This document shows positions 34,836 through 42,829 of a DNA stretch of 64,000 nucleotides, one piece after another (within the stretch, counting starts at the first letter, position 1; every line of letters starts with the position of its first letter). The translations under genes were made by a program, and so were the position numbers. Source of the DNA: a virus; IMG/VR virus record IMGVR_UViG_3300025137_000017, positions 62,001-126,000 of that record; one strand, given 5' to 3'. The notes under the pieces are model-generated. The model was given only the letters and a program-made list of their open reading frames with translations. It did not search any database and was not told where the DNA came from.

Positions 34836-35230
34836 TGAGTAAAATTACAGAATATGCTGAGGAATTTAGTTTCTTAGATGATGAAGACAGATTAATGCAT
34901 CTTATTGATTTGGCAAAGCGACCAGGTAGCTTACCAAAAGAACTAAGATCAGACAACAACCTTGTAAATGGTTGTATGAGTCAAATTTGGGTAGATGTAG
35001 GTTTACAAGATCAAATTGTTAGTGTATACTATGATAGTGATGCAATGATTACAAAAGGTATTACCAGTGTTGTAGCAGATTGTTTTACAGGACTAGATCT
35101 TGCAGACGCAAAGTTACTTACAAAGTCTGACTTTGAAGAATTAGGCATAAAAGAATTGCTATCTGCACAAAGACGTAATGGCTTAGGTAGTCTAATAGAT
35201 ACTATAAGCAAAAGGGTACATAAGTTATGA
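34835..35230 (+). CDS. SufE-like sulphur acceptor protein
   Basis: 131 residues from the ATG at 34835. NLVNGCMSQIWV with Cys47 matches the SufE active-site loop (V-x-GC-x-S-x-[VA]-W; Cys51 in E. coli), MITKGITSVV matches the G-[LIV]-x-x-[IV] helix, and SAQRRNGLGSLI matches the conserved S-x-x-R-x-NG-x near the end. SufE takes sulphur from SufS cysteine desulphurase for iron-sulphur cluster assembly. Complete length (E. coli SufE has 138). Inside a replication operon, with overlaps on both sides. No SufS partner in the window. Confidence 0.85.
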   Translation: MSKITEYAEEFSFLDDEDRLMHLIDLAKRPGSLPKELRSDNNLVNGCMSQIWVDVGLQDQIVSVYYDSDAMITKGITSVVADCFTGLDLADAKLLTKSDFEELGIKELLSAQRRNGLGSLIDTISKRVHKL

Positions 35231-35691
35231 ACGCAAAATTAACAATTAAAGAAGAGATGCGTTCTATTGATGTTAAGGATAGAACTTGGTATAAAAGTCT
35301 AACTGACGAAGAGAAGAAGAAGGTTGGTATATGGGTATTGATGCGATATGCAAGTAGTGTTAAACACGGCATTAAAGACTTCGAGGAACATTATCTTGAA
35401 TGGACTAATGAGCTTGTTAATGTACACTTCAATACACTAAGACATCATCCAGAGCTACAATACCAGTTACTACAAGCAGTAGGGTTAGGTAAGATACAGT
35501 ATCATCCATGGATTGCTCCAGGCAAAAAAGGTACTGATAAGCCGTTGTTTAAGTTTTTTAAAGACAAACACCCTGAATATAATGATGATGAACTTGCCAT
35601 ATTCCTATTACAATATGACAAAGATGAGATCACAGATATACTAGAGCAGTATGGATTAGAGAAAAAAGATATTAAAAAGTTATTAAAGTAA
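35227..35691 (+). CDS. gp62: clamp loader small subunit gp62-like
   Basis: 154 residues, helical. TWYKSLTDEEKKKVGIWVLMRYASSVKHG (in parts), then WIAPGKKGTDKPLF and a C-terminal helix pair follow the pattern of cyanophage gp62, which with gp44 loads the gp45 sliding clamp. Shorter than T4 gp62 (187). gp44 is not in this window. ATGA overlap with the SufE-like gene. Confidence 0.75.
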   Translation: MNAKLTIKEEMRSIDVKDRTWYKSLTDEEKKKVGIWVLMRYASSVKHGIKDFEEHYLEWTNELVNVHFNTLRHHPELQYQLLQAVGLGKIQYHPWIAPGKKGTDKPLFKFFKDKHPEYNDDELAIFLLQYDKDEITDILEQYGLEKKDIKKLLK

Positions 35692-36365
35692 TGTTTAAAT
35701 GTGAGTACTGTAACAAGACTTTTAAAAGAGAAGGCACTCTTGCAGTACATGTCTGTGAGCCTAAACGTAGGTTTCAACAAAAAGACAGTAAGCATGTACA
35801 ACTAGCATTCCGTAGTTATCAGTTATTCTATAGGATAGGAACCAACAGTAAAAAAGAAAAGTCATATGAGGATTTTTCAGGTAGTCAATACTATACTGCA
35901 TTTGTAAAGTTTGGTAGTTATTGTATTGATCTTAAGATAGATGATGTGCCAGTATACACAAAATGGTTACTAAAAAACAATATTGCTATTGATAGATGGT
36001 GTAGTGATAGAAACTTTAATACATGGATTAAAGAAAGACTTAAAAGTGAAAGTTGTGATAGAGCAGTAGAACGTACTATACTCTTTATGCAGGATTGGGG
36101 AGAAGATAATGCTAACGAATGGAATAATTATTTTGACGCAGTACCGAGTAATCTGGCAGTATTCCATATATGCAGTGGAAAAATTAGTCCGTGGGTATTA
36201 TATGCGAGTAACAGGGCTCAATCATTACTTGATCGCCTTAATGAAGAACAAATTAAAATGATCATTGAATACATAGACCCACATGTATGGCAAATTAAAA
36301 TGAAAAGGTTTGAGAAAGACTTTGATTGGGTAAAACAATTGTTAAAAAAGGCACACTTATCATGA
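35691..36365 (+). CDS. zinc-finger conserved hypothetical protein
   Basis: 224 residues. The N terminus is a C2H2-like finger, CEYCNKTFKREGTLAVHVCEPKRRF (in parts), with two Cys, one His and a Cys. The rest is helical with conserved QYYTAFVKFGSYC, KISPWVLYAS and FDWVKQL. Common among marine T4-like phages as I recall, with no known role. The finger suggests binding to nucleic acid or a partner protein. One-base overlap upstream and ATGA overlap downstream. Confidence 0.75.
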   Translation: MFKCEYCNKTFKREGTLAVHVCEPKRRFQQKDSKHVQLAFRSYQLFYRIGTNSKKEKSYEDFSGSQYYTAFVKFGSYCIDLKIDDVPVYTKWLLKNNIAIDRWCSDRNFNTWIKERLKSESCDRAVERTILFMQDWGEDNANEWNNYFDAVPSNLAVFHICSGKISPWVLYASNRAQSLLDRLNEEQIKMIIEYIDPHVWQIKMKRFEKDFDWVKQLLKKAHLS

Positions 36366-37078
36366 ACAACCACTTTATTTTCGATGTAGACGGAACACTA
36401 ACACCAAGTAGAGGAGAGATCAATCTAGGATTTAAGCAGTTTCTAATAGAGTTTGCAATGAGAAATAAAGTCTATCTAGTAACAGGTAGTGATAAACCAA
36501 AGACAGTTGAACAGATAGGCAAAGACTTATACGACAGATGTCATACTGTATATAATTGTAGTGGTAATGATGTATGGCAACGTGATAAAAACATATTTAC
36601 AAATACTTGGAAACTGTCTAGACCGGCAAAGAAGTGGCTACAGGAACAATTAGATGCAAGTAATTTTGAATTGAGAACTGGATTACATTTTGAGCATAGA
36701 ACAGGCATGGTAAACTTTAGTATAGTTGGACGTAATGCTACAATAGAAGAACGTGCTGAATATGTAAAGTGGGATAACAAAAAGAATGAGCGTAACACAA
36801 TAGCAAAGGCATTTAATGCCAAGTTTAAAAAACTAAAAGCACAGCCTGGCGGTGAAACTGGTATTGATATATATCCAAAAAACTGTGATAAAAGTCAGAT
36901 AGTTCGTGACTTTACATATGATGATGTGTTATACTTTATGGGAGATAGAATGGATCCAGATGGAAATGATTATCCATTAGCACAGGAAATAGATAAAGGT
37001 GCAGCCATTGAAGTAACTGGTTGGAAAGATGCATACGACAAACTACTGATGTTAAGAGTGTTAGGAATAGCTAGATGA
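36362..37078 (+). CDS. HAD phosphatase, phosphomannomutase-like
   Basis: 238 residues from the ATG at 36362 (ATGA with the zinc-finger gene). FDVDGTLTPSRGEI supplies the catalytic DxDGT of HAD enzymes; LVTGSDKP is motif II, KNCDKSQIV motif III, and YFMGDRMDPDGNDYP motif IV with the acidic metal site. The cap segment with RTGMVNFS resembles eukaryotic-type phosphomannomutase. Acts on a phosphosugar or similar. Possibly linked to the glycosyltransferases elsewhere in the window, but no direct evidence. Confidence 0.78.
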   Translation: MNNHFIFDVDGTLTPSRGEINLGFKQFLIEFAMRNKVYLVTGSDKPKTVEQIGKDLYDRCHTVYNCSGNDVWQRDKNIFTNTWKLSRPAKKWLQEQLDASNFELRTGLHFEHRTGMVNFSIVGRNATIEERAEYVKWDNKKNERNTIAKAFNAKFKKLKAQPGGETGIDIYPKNCDKSQIVRDFTYDDVLYFMGDRMDPDGNDYPLAQEIDKGAAIEVTGWKDAYDKLLMLRVLGIAR

Positions 37079-37659
37079 TTGTAAATACAGATATTGATAT
37101 TGATGTAGCCAATAGAAATAAACTATTGACTATGATTAAGAATACTCCTGGAATGATTGCAAGGGACGGAAAACAAGTTAAGCACAATACAGGTGTTTAC
37201 TTTCATGAAGTACCCACAAATCCATTTACAGACTTGTGTACAATAGATCATAAGGACGCAGAAAATCTAGGTTACTTTAAGATTGATGTACTTAATGTGA
37301 ATATATATGAGGGAATTGAAAGTAAACAGGAACTAGATAAACTTCTAGATATGCCTGTGCAATGGGATCTACTGAATCACCAAGAGATAGTAAAGCAATG
37401 CTTTCATATACATAATCACTTTGAGGTAGTGAAACGTATGCAACCCAAAAGTCTTGAACAGTTGGCGGCAGTACTTGCAATTATCCGTCCTGCTAAGAGA
37501 CATCTAGTTGGTAAAGACTGGAACACAGTTTTTAGTAGTGTATGGATTAAGCCAACAGACGACTCTTACTTCTTCAAGAAGGCTCATGCACACGCCTATG
37601 CAATGGCAATTATTTTACAACTGAATAAGTTAGTTAGAGACTCTTCTTCACAAGACTAA
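37075..37659 (+). CDS. small DnaE-like (C-family polymerase-related) protein
   Basis: 194 residues. Short pieces align in order with bacterial DNA polymerase III alpha: NTDIDIDV near residues 5-11 (palm D-x-D), KHNTGVYFHEV (H-x-x-GV), LGYFKIDVL at 66-73 (third palm Asp, D71), QPKSLEQLAAVLAIIRP and FFKKAHAHAYAMAI. DnaE is over 1000 residues, so this keeps only palm and thumb/finger pieces. Whether it can polymerise is unknown. It overlaps the convergent next gene by 26 bases. Confidence 0.6.
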   Translation: MIVNTDIDIDVANRNKLLTMIKNTPGMIARDGKQVKHNTGVYFHEVPTNPFTDLCTIDHKDAENLGYFKIDVLNVNIYEGIESKQELDKLLDMPVQWDLLNHQEIVKQCFHIHNHFEVVKRMQPKSLEQLAAVLAIIRPAKRHLVGKDWNTVFSSVWIKPTDDSYFFKKAHAHAYAMAIILQLNKLVRDSSSQD

Positions 37660-38005
37660 TGCTTCGTCTTTTAATACGTTTAGTAATTGAGTTACTTAAA
37701 CGTACTTCGGGACCAGTAATAATCTCCATCTGTTTAACATTAAAACTTTGACTACAATAATTAAATGGCCACCTATTTAAAAGTGCAATGTTAATTGGCA
37801 ATCGACGATTTGTCTCCCACCACCATTCTTCACCAAGCTCTAAGAATAAAGACTTCTCTTCTCTGCCTTTAAGACGTTCGTAGACATACATACTCGCTAT
37901 TTGAGTATCTATATTCTGCATAATTCCGATATATTCGTTTCCGGCATAGGATATGACAGTCAGGAATGGATATTCCTCTAAAAATTCTTGATACTTTGTT
38001 ATCAT
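37634..38005 (-). CDS. conserved hypothetical protein
   Basis: 123 residues from the ATG at 38005 (MITKYQEFLEEYPFLTVIS), the point where similarity to cyanophage hypotheticals begins as I recall; a longer frame to 38047 exists. Contains AGNEYIGIMQN, ELGEEWWWETNR and a basic C terminus (KRIKRRSISLVKK). A single minus-strand gene among plus-strand genes. A CTAAATA box lies just upstream on the minus strand (38014-38020). Function unknown; the basic end may bind RNA or DNA. Confidence 0.7.
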   Translation of the reverse strand: MITKYQEFLEEYPFLTVISYAGNEYIGIMQNIDTQIASMYVYERLKGREEKSLFLELGEEWWWETNRRLPINIALLNRWPFNYCSQSFNVKQMEIITGPEVRLSNSITKRIKRRSISLVKKSL

Positions 38006-38044
38006 TGTACTTCTATTTAGCAAGTAAATTTTTAGGCCAGAGAG

Positions 38045-38053
38045 CATAAATAC
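38045..38053 (+). promoter_or_regulatory. late promoter
   Basis: GCATAAATACTTATATAC lies 21 bases before the ATG at 38074. Good match to the extended late box. Confidence 0.7.
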
Positions 38054-38073
38054 TTATATACAAGGAACATTAG

Positions 38074-38901
38074 ATGAGCAATTACAGTACTAGTTATAAC
38101 ATAAGCCAGACGGGCGATTTGTATACACTACAGGATCACGGAACTTCTACAGGGCAAAGCCAGTATAATAGTAGTCGTGGAACTACAGTTAACAGTCCTC
38201 TGAACTATAGGAAGTTAGAAGCATTCAAAGGTTTAGATAACGAGTTTTGGTTCTACGTTAAGAATCAAGATAGAAAACCTATTATGCTTAATAACCTAAC
38301 AATTAATGCTAGTTTAATATTCAGAGAGAATAAGAATACTATTGTGGCAAAAGCATGTACTATTACAGACTATGATTTAGGCACATGTAAACTTGTATTG
38401 AAAAGCAGTGATATTGCTGATGCAATTTCAGGATTATATGATCTTGTATTAACGTACACAAATAACGAAGGTTTAGTACTTCCACTCTTTGCTGATACTA
38501 ACATGCGACCTACACTAACTGTTGAAATTAGTGAAGATGCATTTAGTGTTCCACTTACTACACAAACAACCACAACATGGTTATATGACGGCACAACTAA
38601 TAATATTGGTGAAAAACTAAACGGGCCTAAGCACTATCAAAAAGTACAAGGTCTAATTACGTTTGCTGTCTATTGCACAGGTTACACTGGCAAGTTCTAC
38701 TTACAGGGTTCAACAAGTCCCTATCCAGATGACTCAGACTGGTTTGATTTAGAACTAGGTGCGGCAACCGATTTCTACCAATTCAATGCATTTACTGGCA
38801 TTGAACCTTTTACAGTCACATCAAACTTATATTATGTAAGATTTAATTGGCAAAAGACTGGAGCAACTGGAACGGTTGACAAAGTTGTAATAAGGCTGTA
38901 G
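38074..38901 (+). CDS. virion structural protein
   Basis: 275 residues, Thr/Ser/Asn-rich and beta-rich, with a low-charge N terminus. AFKGLDNEFWFYVKNQDRKPIMLNNLTINASLIF, read in parts, looks like the N-terminal domain of baseplate upper-type proteins, and the C-terminal half is jelly-roll-like (YTGKFYLQGSTSPYPDDSDWF). Late promoter and AAGGA site support a structural role. It sits alone between replication genes, so its place in the virion is unknown. Confidence 0.7.
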   Translation: MSNYSTSYNISQTGDLYTLQDHGTSTGQSQYNSSRGTTVNSPLNYRKLEAFKGLDNEFWFYVKNQDRKPIMLNNLTINASLIFRENKNTIVAKACTITDYDLGTCKLVLKSSDIADAISGLYDLVLTYTNNEGLVLPLFADTNMRPTLTVEISEDAFSVPLTTQTTTTWLYDGTTNNIGEKLNGPKHYQKVQGLITFAVYCTGYTGKFYLQGSTSPYPDDSDWFDLELGAATDFYQFNAFTGIEPFTVTSNLYYVRFNWQKTGATGTVDKVVIRL

Positions 38902-38910
38902 TATATATGT

Positions 38911-39927
38911 ATGAGCTTAATAACAAACTACGTTAAATCTATTCTCCCTGTCGGCTGGACTAGTTCCCCATCAGGCTGGACTCATGGAAATTGTCCCATG
39001 TGTGTGGTTAATGGTGAATCAAGGCCTGATATAAAAGGTAGAGGTGGATTTCGCTTTGAGGACGACAAGTTTAGTTATAACTGTTTTAACTGTGGTTATA
39101 AGACTGGCTGGAGTCCTGGCAAAGGTATCAGTAATAAAGTTAAAAGACTACTATTACGGTTTGGTGCTGATGAGAGTGATGTACAGAGACTACAACTAGA
39201 GTTATTAAGAGAAGAAGATGTTGCTACTATCCTACTGAGGAAAGAAGCAAGGAATACTCCTATTGTAATTGATTGGGAAGAAATGGCATTGCCTGAAGGT
39301 GCCCAACCAATTAATAATTACAAAGGTGAAGTACATTTAGACTTTATAAAAGCAGTAGAGTATATACATAGTCGTGGATTTAATATTGATGATGATAGAT
39401 TTATGTATAGTCCGGCTTCGGCTCCGGGTAGAATGAAGAGTCGCTTTATAATTCCGTTTCATTATAAAGGTAAGGTTGTAGGTTATACTGCACGTTGGAT
39501 TGGCAAGCCACCTGAAGGAATGCCTAAGTATTATAATCAGCAACCTAAGAATAACTTTATATACGGATTAGATAGACAAACAAAAGATAAAAACATTGTC
39601 ATTGTTACTGAAGGTCCATTAGATGCTATTGTAACTGATGGTATTGCTATTGGAAGCAATAGTATAAATGATGATCAGGCCAATATTATTGACAACTTAC
39701 AGAAGCGTGTTATACTATTGGCAGATAAAGATTTTGCAGGAATTAAGGCAGTTAACACGGCAATCGAAAGAGGTTGGAGTGTTAGTTTTCCTGAATGGAC
39801 TGATTGTAAGGACGCCGGAGATGCTCTGGAACGATATGGTAGATTGTTCACAGTTCGTAGTATCCTAGACGGTGCTATAAGCAATCCAACTAAGATAAAA
39901 CTACTGGCACAGAAATATTGTAAGTGA
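38911..39927 (+). CDS. gp61: DNA primase gp61
   Basis: 338 residues. Zinc ribbon formed by Cys28, Cys31, Cys58 and Cys61 (CPMC, CFNC) reads the priming site; a TOPRIM core follows with VTEGPLDAIVTDG and LLADKDFAG holding the metal acids. Makes the RNA primers on the lagging strand with gp41. Length equals T4 gp61 (342). The helicase gene follows after 7 bases. Confidence 0.93.
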   Translation: MSLITNYVKSILPVGWTSSPSGWTHGNCPMCVVNGESRPDIKGRGGFRFEDDKFSYNCFNCGYKTGWSPGKGISNKVKRLLLRFGADESDVQRLQLELLREEDVATILLRKEARNTPIVIDWEEMALPEGAQPINNYKGEVHLDFIKAVEYIHSRGFNIDDDRFMYSPASAPGRMKSRFIIPFHYKGKVVGYTARWIGKPPEGMPKYYNQQPKNNFIYGLDRQTKDKNIVIVTEGPLDAIVTDGIAIGSNSINDDQANIIDNLQKRVILLADKDFAGIKAVNTAIERGWSVSFPEWTDCKDAGDALERYGRLFTVRSILDGAISNPTKIKLLAQKYCK

Positions 39928-39934
39928 GGGAAAT

Positions 39935-41338
39935 ATGAACACAGAACACAAAGACTATGGATTAGAGGTACAGAAACTATTTGTAGAATTCCTAGCACAG
40001 GATCAAGACTTATTTGTCCGTGTTAATAACATTATGAGTCCAGAGTATTTTGATAGAACACTTAGAAAGAGTGTTGAGTTTATACAAGAACATGCTAATG
40101 AATATGGTGCTTTGCCTAAACGTGAACAAATAATTGCAACAACAGGATTAGAACTTGCAGGTATCCCTGATGTAGATGATAGACATAAAGAATGGTTTGC
40201 AGATGAGTTTGAAAACTTCTGTAAACAAAAAGCTCTTGAAGGTGCTATCCTAAAGAGTACTGACTTATTGGAAAAGGGTGAGTTTGGTGCTGTCGAGAAA
40301 CTTGTTAAAGATGCAGTACAGGTTGGACTTGCTAAACACATGGGTACTAATTATTGGGAATCGCCTAGTGAACGTATTGAAAGAGTACGACAAGCACGTG
40401 GTGGCACAAGCACAGGCTGGAAAGCAATAGATCATAAACTATATGGTGGCTTTAACAGAGGTGAACTAAACATATTTGCGGCGGCTAGTGGTGGAGGTAA
40501 AAGTTTATTCCTACAAAATTTAGCATTGAACTGGGCATTAGAAGGACATAATGTTATCTATATTAGTTTAGAGCTTAGTGAAGAACTATGTAGTATGCGT
40601 CTTGATAGTATGATTACTGGTATGAATACAAAAGAAGTGTTCCGTAATGTTAGTGATGTAGATTTAAAAGTTCGTATGGCAGGTAAGAAAGCTGGAGTAC
40701 TACAAATTGTACAGTTACCCAGTGGTATTACTGTTAATGATCTAAACAGTTATATGAAAGAGTTTGAGGTTAAGAACAACATTAGGATTGATGCAATGTT
40801 AGTTGACTATTTGGATCTAATGATGCCAGCACAACGTAAGGTTCCGCCTAGCGACTTGTTTATTAAGGACAAGTTTGTAAGTGAGGAATTGCGTAACTTT
40901 GCTGTCGAGCATCAGCTACTGTTCGGAACTGCCTCACAGTTGAATCGTAGTGCAGTTGAAGAAGTAGAGTTTGATCATTCGCATATTAGTGGTGGTTTAA
41001 GTAAAATCCAGACAGCAGACAATGTTATTGGTATCTTTACTAGTAATGCAATGAGAGAACGTGGTAGATATCAAGTACAGTTTATGAAGACTCGTAGTAG
41101 TGCTGGTGTGGGACAAAAGGTTGATCTAAACTTTGATGTAGAGGGTTTAAGGATTACAGACTTAGATGATGATGAGGCTGATGCAAATCCGGTGAACAAT
41201 ACAAGTGCAATACACGATAAACTTAAAAGACAATCCCAACTAAAAGGACATGATAACAATTTGTCGGAAAATATGGCAGTTGAAAAAGCAGTAGGCAATG
41301 TGGATAGGATGAGAAGTATCCTTAAAAAGCAAGACTAA
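39935..41338 (+). CDS. gp41: replicative helicase gp41 (DnaB-type)
   Basis: 467 residues. Walker A AAASGGGKS ends at residue 190; then IYISLELSEELCSMRL, MLVDYLDLM (Walker B) and SQLNRSAVEE as sensor, all DnaB-family marks. Forms the hexamer that unwinds DNA ahead of the polymerase and activates gp61. T4 gp41 has 475 residues. The C-terminal 60 residues are charged and probably bind partners. GAGGG ribosome site. Confidence 0.94.
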   Translation: MNTEHKDYGLEVQKLFVEFLAQDQDLFVRVNNIMSPEYFDRTLRKSVEFIQEHANEYGALPKREQIIATTGLELAGIPDVDDRHKEWFADEFENFCKQKALEGAILKSTDLLEKGEFGAVEKLVKDAVQVGLAKHMGTNYWESPSERIERVRQARGGTSTGWKAIDHKLYGGFNRGELNIFAAASGGGKSLFLQNLALNWALEGHNVIYISLELSEELCSMRLDSMITGMNTKEVFRNVSDVDLKVRMAGKKAGVLQIVQLPSGITVNDLNSYMKEFEVKNNIRIDAMLVDYLDLMMPAQRKVPPSDLFIKDKFVSEELRNFAVEHQLLFGTASQLNRSAVEEVEFDHSHISGGLSKIQTADNVIGIFTSNAMRERGRYQVQFMKTRSSAGVGQKVDLNFDVEGLRITDLDDDEADANPVNNTSAIHDKLKRQSQLKGHDNNLSENMAVEKAVGNVDRMRSILKKQD

Positions 41339-41352
41339 AGTATCATTAATAG

Positions 41353-41360
41353 CTAAATAC
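41353..41360 (+). promoter_or_regulatory. late promoter
   Basis: AGCTAAATACACATAGTAAGG, 20 bases before the ATG at 41381. Starts the run of late or virion-type genes that follows gp41. Confidence 0.65.
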
Positions 41361-41380
41361 ACATAGTAAGGAAACTAGTC

Positions 41381-41623
41381 ATGAAAAAACGTACAAGATC
41401 ATTATTAGAAGAAATTAATAGTATTGCTCCTAGTAGACACAAAACTAATCTACTCGAGAGTAGAGGTGTTAATGCAATTAGTAGTATCATTCATCTATTG
41501 GAAATGATTGATCAGCAGTATGATTCAGAAGTAGCTACCGACCTCCATAAACGTGTAATGTTAAGCATTAAGAACAGAGATGCTGATAGGTTTATGCGAG
41601 GAATTAAAAAGATTAGAGATTAA
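41381..41623 (+). CDS. small helical protein
   Basis: 80 residues, basic, helical. The opening MKKRTRSLLEEINSIAP is amphipathic and reminiscent of head-targeting leaders. Four bases before the ligase-like gene and behind a late promoter. No known family; likely packaged or virion-linked, but unproven. Confidence 0.6.
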   Translation: MKKRTRSLLEEINSIAPSRHKTNLLESRGVNAISSIIHLLEMIDQQYDSEVATDLHKRVMLSIKNRDADRFMRGIKKIRD

Positions 41624-41626
41624 AGT

Positions 41627-42829
41627 ATGAAGATAGAAGACATCTTAGCAGGTTCAAAAAAGAGACGTAGCCGTAATAGTAGAATGCAACGTTTAATTCA
41701 GCCTGATAACCTATACCGTGTGGAACCAAAAAAATTATCAGAGGCAGCTCGTATTCAACACGTTGAAGATTTAATTCTTTGGGACGGCAGTGAAGGAGCA
41801 AAACGTAGTTTAATGACTCTGCGTAAAATGGAATCAAGTCCTGGTGATGCAACTATTAAATGGGACGGTTCTCCAGCAGTTATATTTGGGCGTAATGAAG
41901 CAGGTGAGTTTATACTTACAGATAAAAGTGGCTTCGGTGCTACAACATATAATGGTAGGGTAACAAGTGCAGATCAGTTAGCTAGTATGTTTCTTAATAG
42001 AAAACAAAAACCAGATGCAACTGCAAAAGATATCCAAGGCAGAAAAGATTTTGCAGAACGTATGAGAAATGTATGGAGTGAATTTGAAAATGCCACTCCT
42101 GCAGACTATAGAGGCTTTGTACATGGTGATCTGTTGTATTATACAACTCCACCAATGGAAAAAGGACGCTTAGTGTTCGCACCTAATACTACAAAGTATA
42201 GTGTAGACCCTAACAGTAGAATTGGACAACAAATTTCAGACTCAACCGCTGGTGTTGTACTACATGCTTATATTGATTTAGATGGTAATACAGGCAAAGT
42301 AGATGCAACTAAGTTTATTAGTAGTGGGTTACTAGTAGTTCCACCAGTAGTAGTTACACACCCTGCACAAATAGATGCGGCGGGATTAGATCAGCTGGAA
42401 TCATTTGTTAGTAGTAATTCAAATCAAATTGATGCAATGTTTGACGTTCCAGCAGAATTACAAATGAAGAACTTTAGTAATATGCTATATGATTATATTA
42501 ACAATCAAACAAAAGCAGGCACACTAGATGGCTTAGGCGGAAACTTTATACAATGGGTAGAAGGTAATGCAAAAATTAGTGCTAAGAAGAAGAGCAGATT
42601 GTTGGAGTACATACAACAACATGAAAAGGCTTTCCTAGCAGTATTCAAAATTATTAGTGATGTTATGAAAGTAAAGAATGATATTATTGATCAACTAGAT
42701 CAACAACCAGCAGACATTACAGCAACAACTGATGGAAGAGCTGGTGGTGAAGGTTATGTAGTGGGCGGCGATGTTAAATTAGTTAATCGTAAAAACTTCT
42801 CACAAGCAAATATGGCGAGGACCCGTTAA
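41627..42829 (+). CDS. covalent nucleotidyltransferase (ligase-like) protein
   Basis: 400 residues. TIKWDGSPAVIFGR has the KxDG motif of ATP-dependent DNA/RNA ligases and capping enzymes, with Lys78 as candidate AMP attachment site. GFVHGDLLYY (163-172) fits motif III, EGYVVGGDVKLVNR (374-387) fits motifs IV and V, with Glu375 and Lys384. Motif III shows HGD in place of the usual GE. I recall this family being listed as DUF6267 in phages. Late control and the next overlapping gene suggest a virion or late DNA-repair role. Confidence 0.65.
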   Translation: MKIEDILAGSKKRRSRNSRMQRLIQPDNLYRVEPKKLSEAARIQHVEDLILWDGSEGAKRSLMTLRKMESSPGDATIKWDGSPAVIFGRNEAGEFILTDKSGFGATTYNGRVTSADQLASMFLNRKQKPDATAKDIQGRKDFAERMRNVWSEFENATPADYRGFVHGDLLYYTTPPMEKGRLVFAPNTTKYSVDPNSRIGQQISDSTAGVVLHAYIDLDGNTGKVDATKFISSGLLVVPPVVVTHPAQIDAAGLDQLESFVSSNSNQIDAMFDVPAELQMKNFSNMLYDYINNQTKAGTLDGLGGNFIQWVEGNAKISAKKKSRLLEYIQQHEKAFLAVFKIISDVMKVKNDIIDQLDQQPADITATTDGRAGGEGYVVGGDVKLVNRKNFSQANMARTR

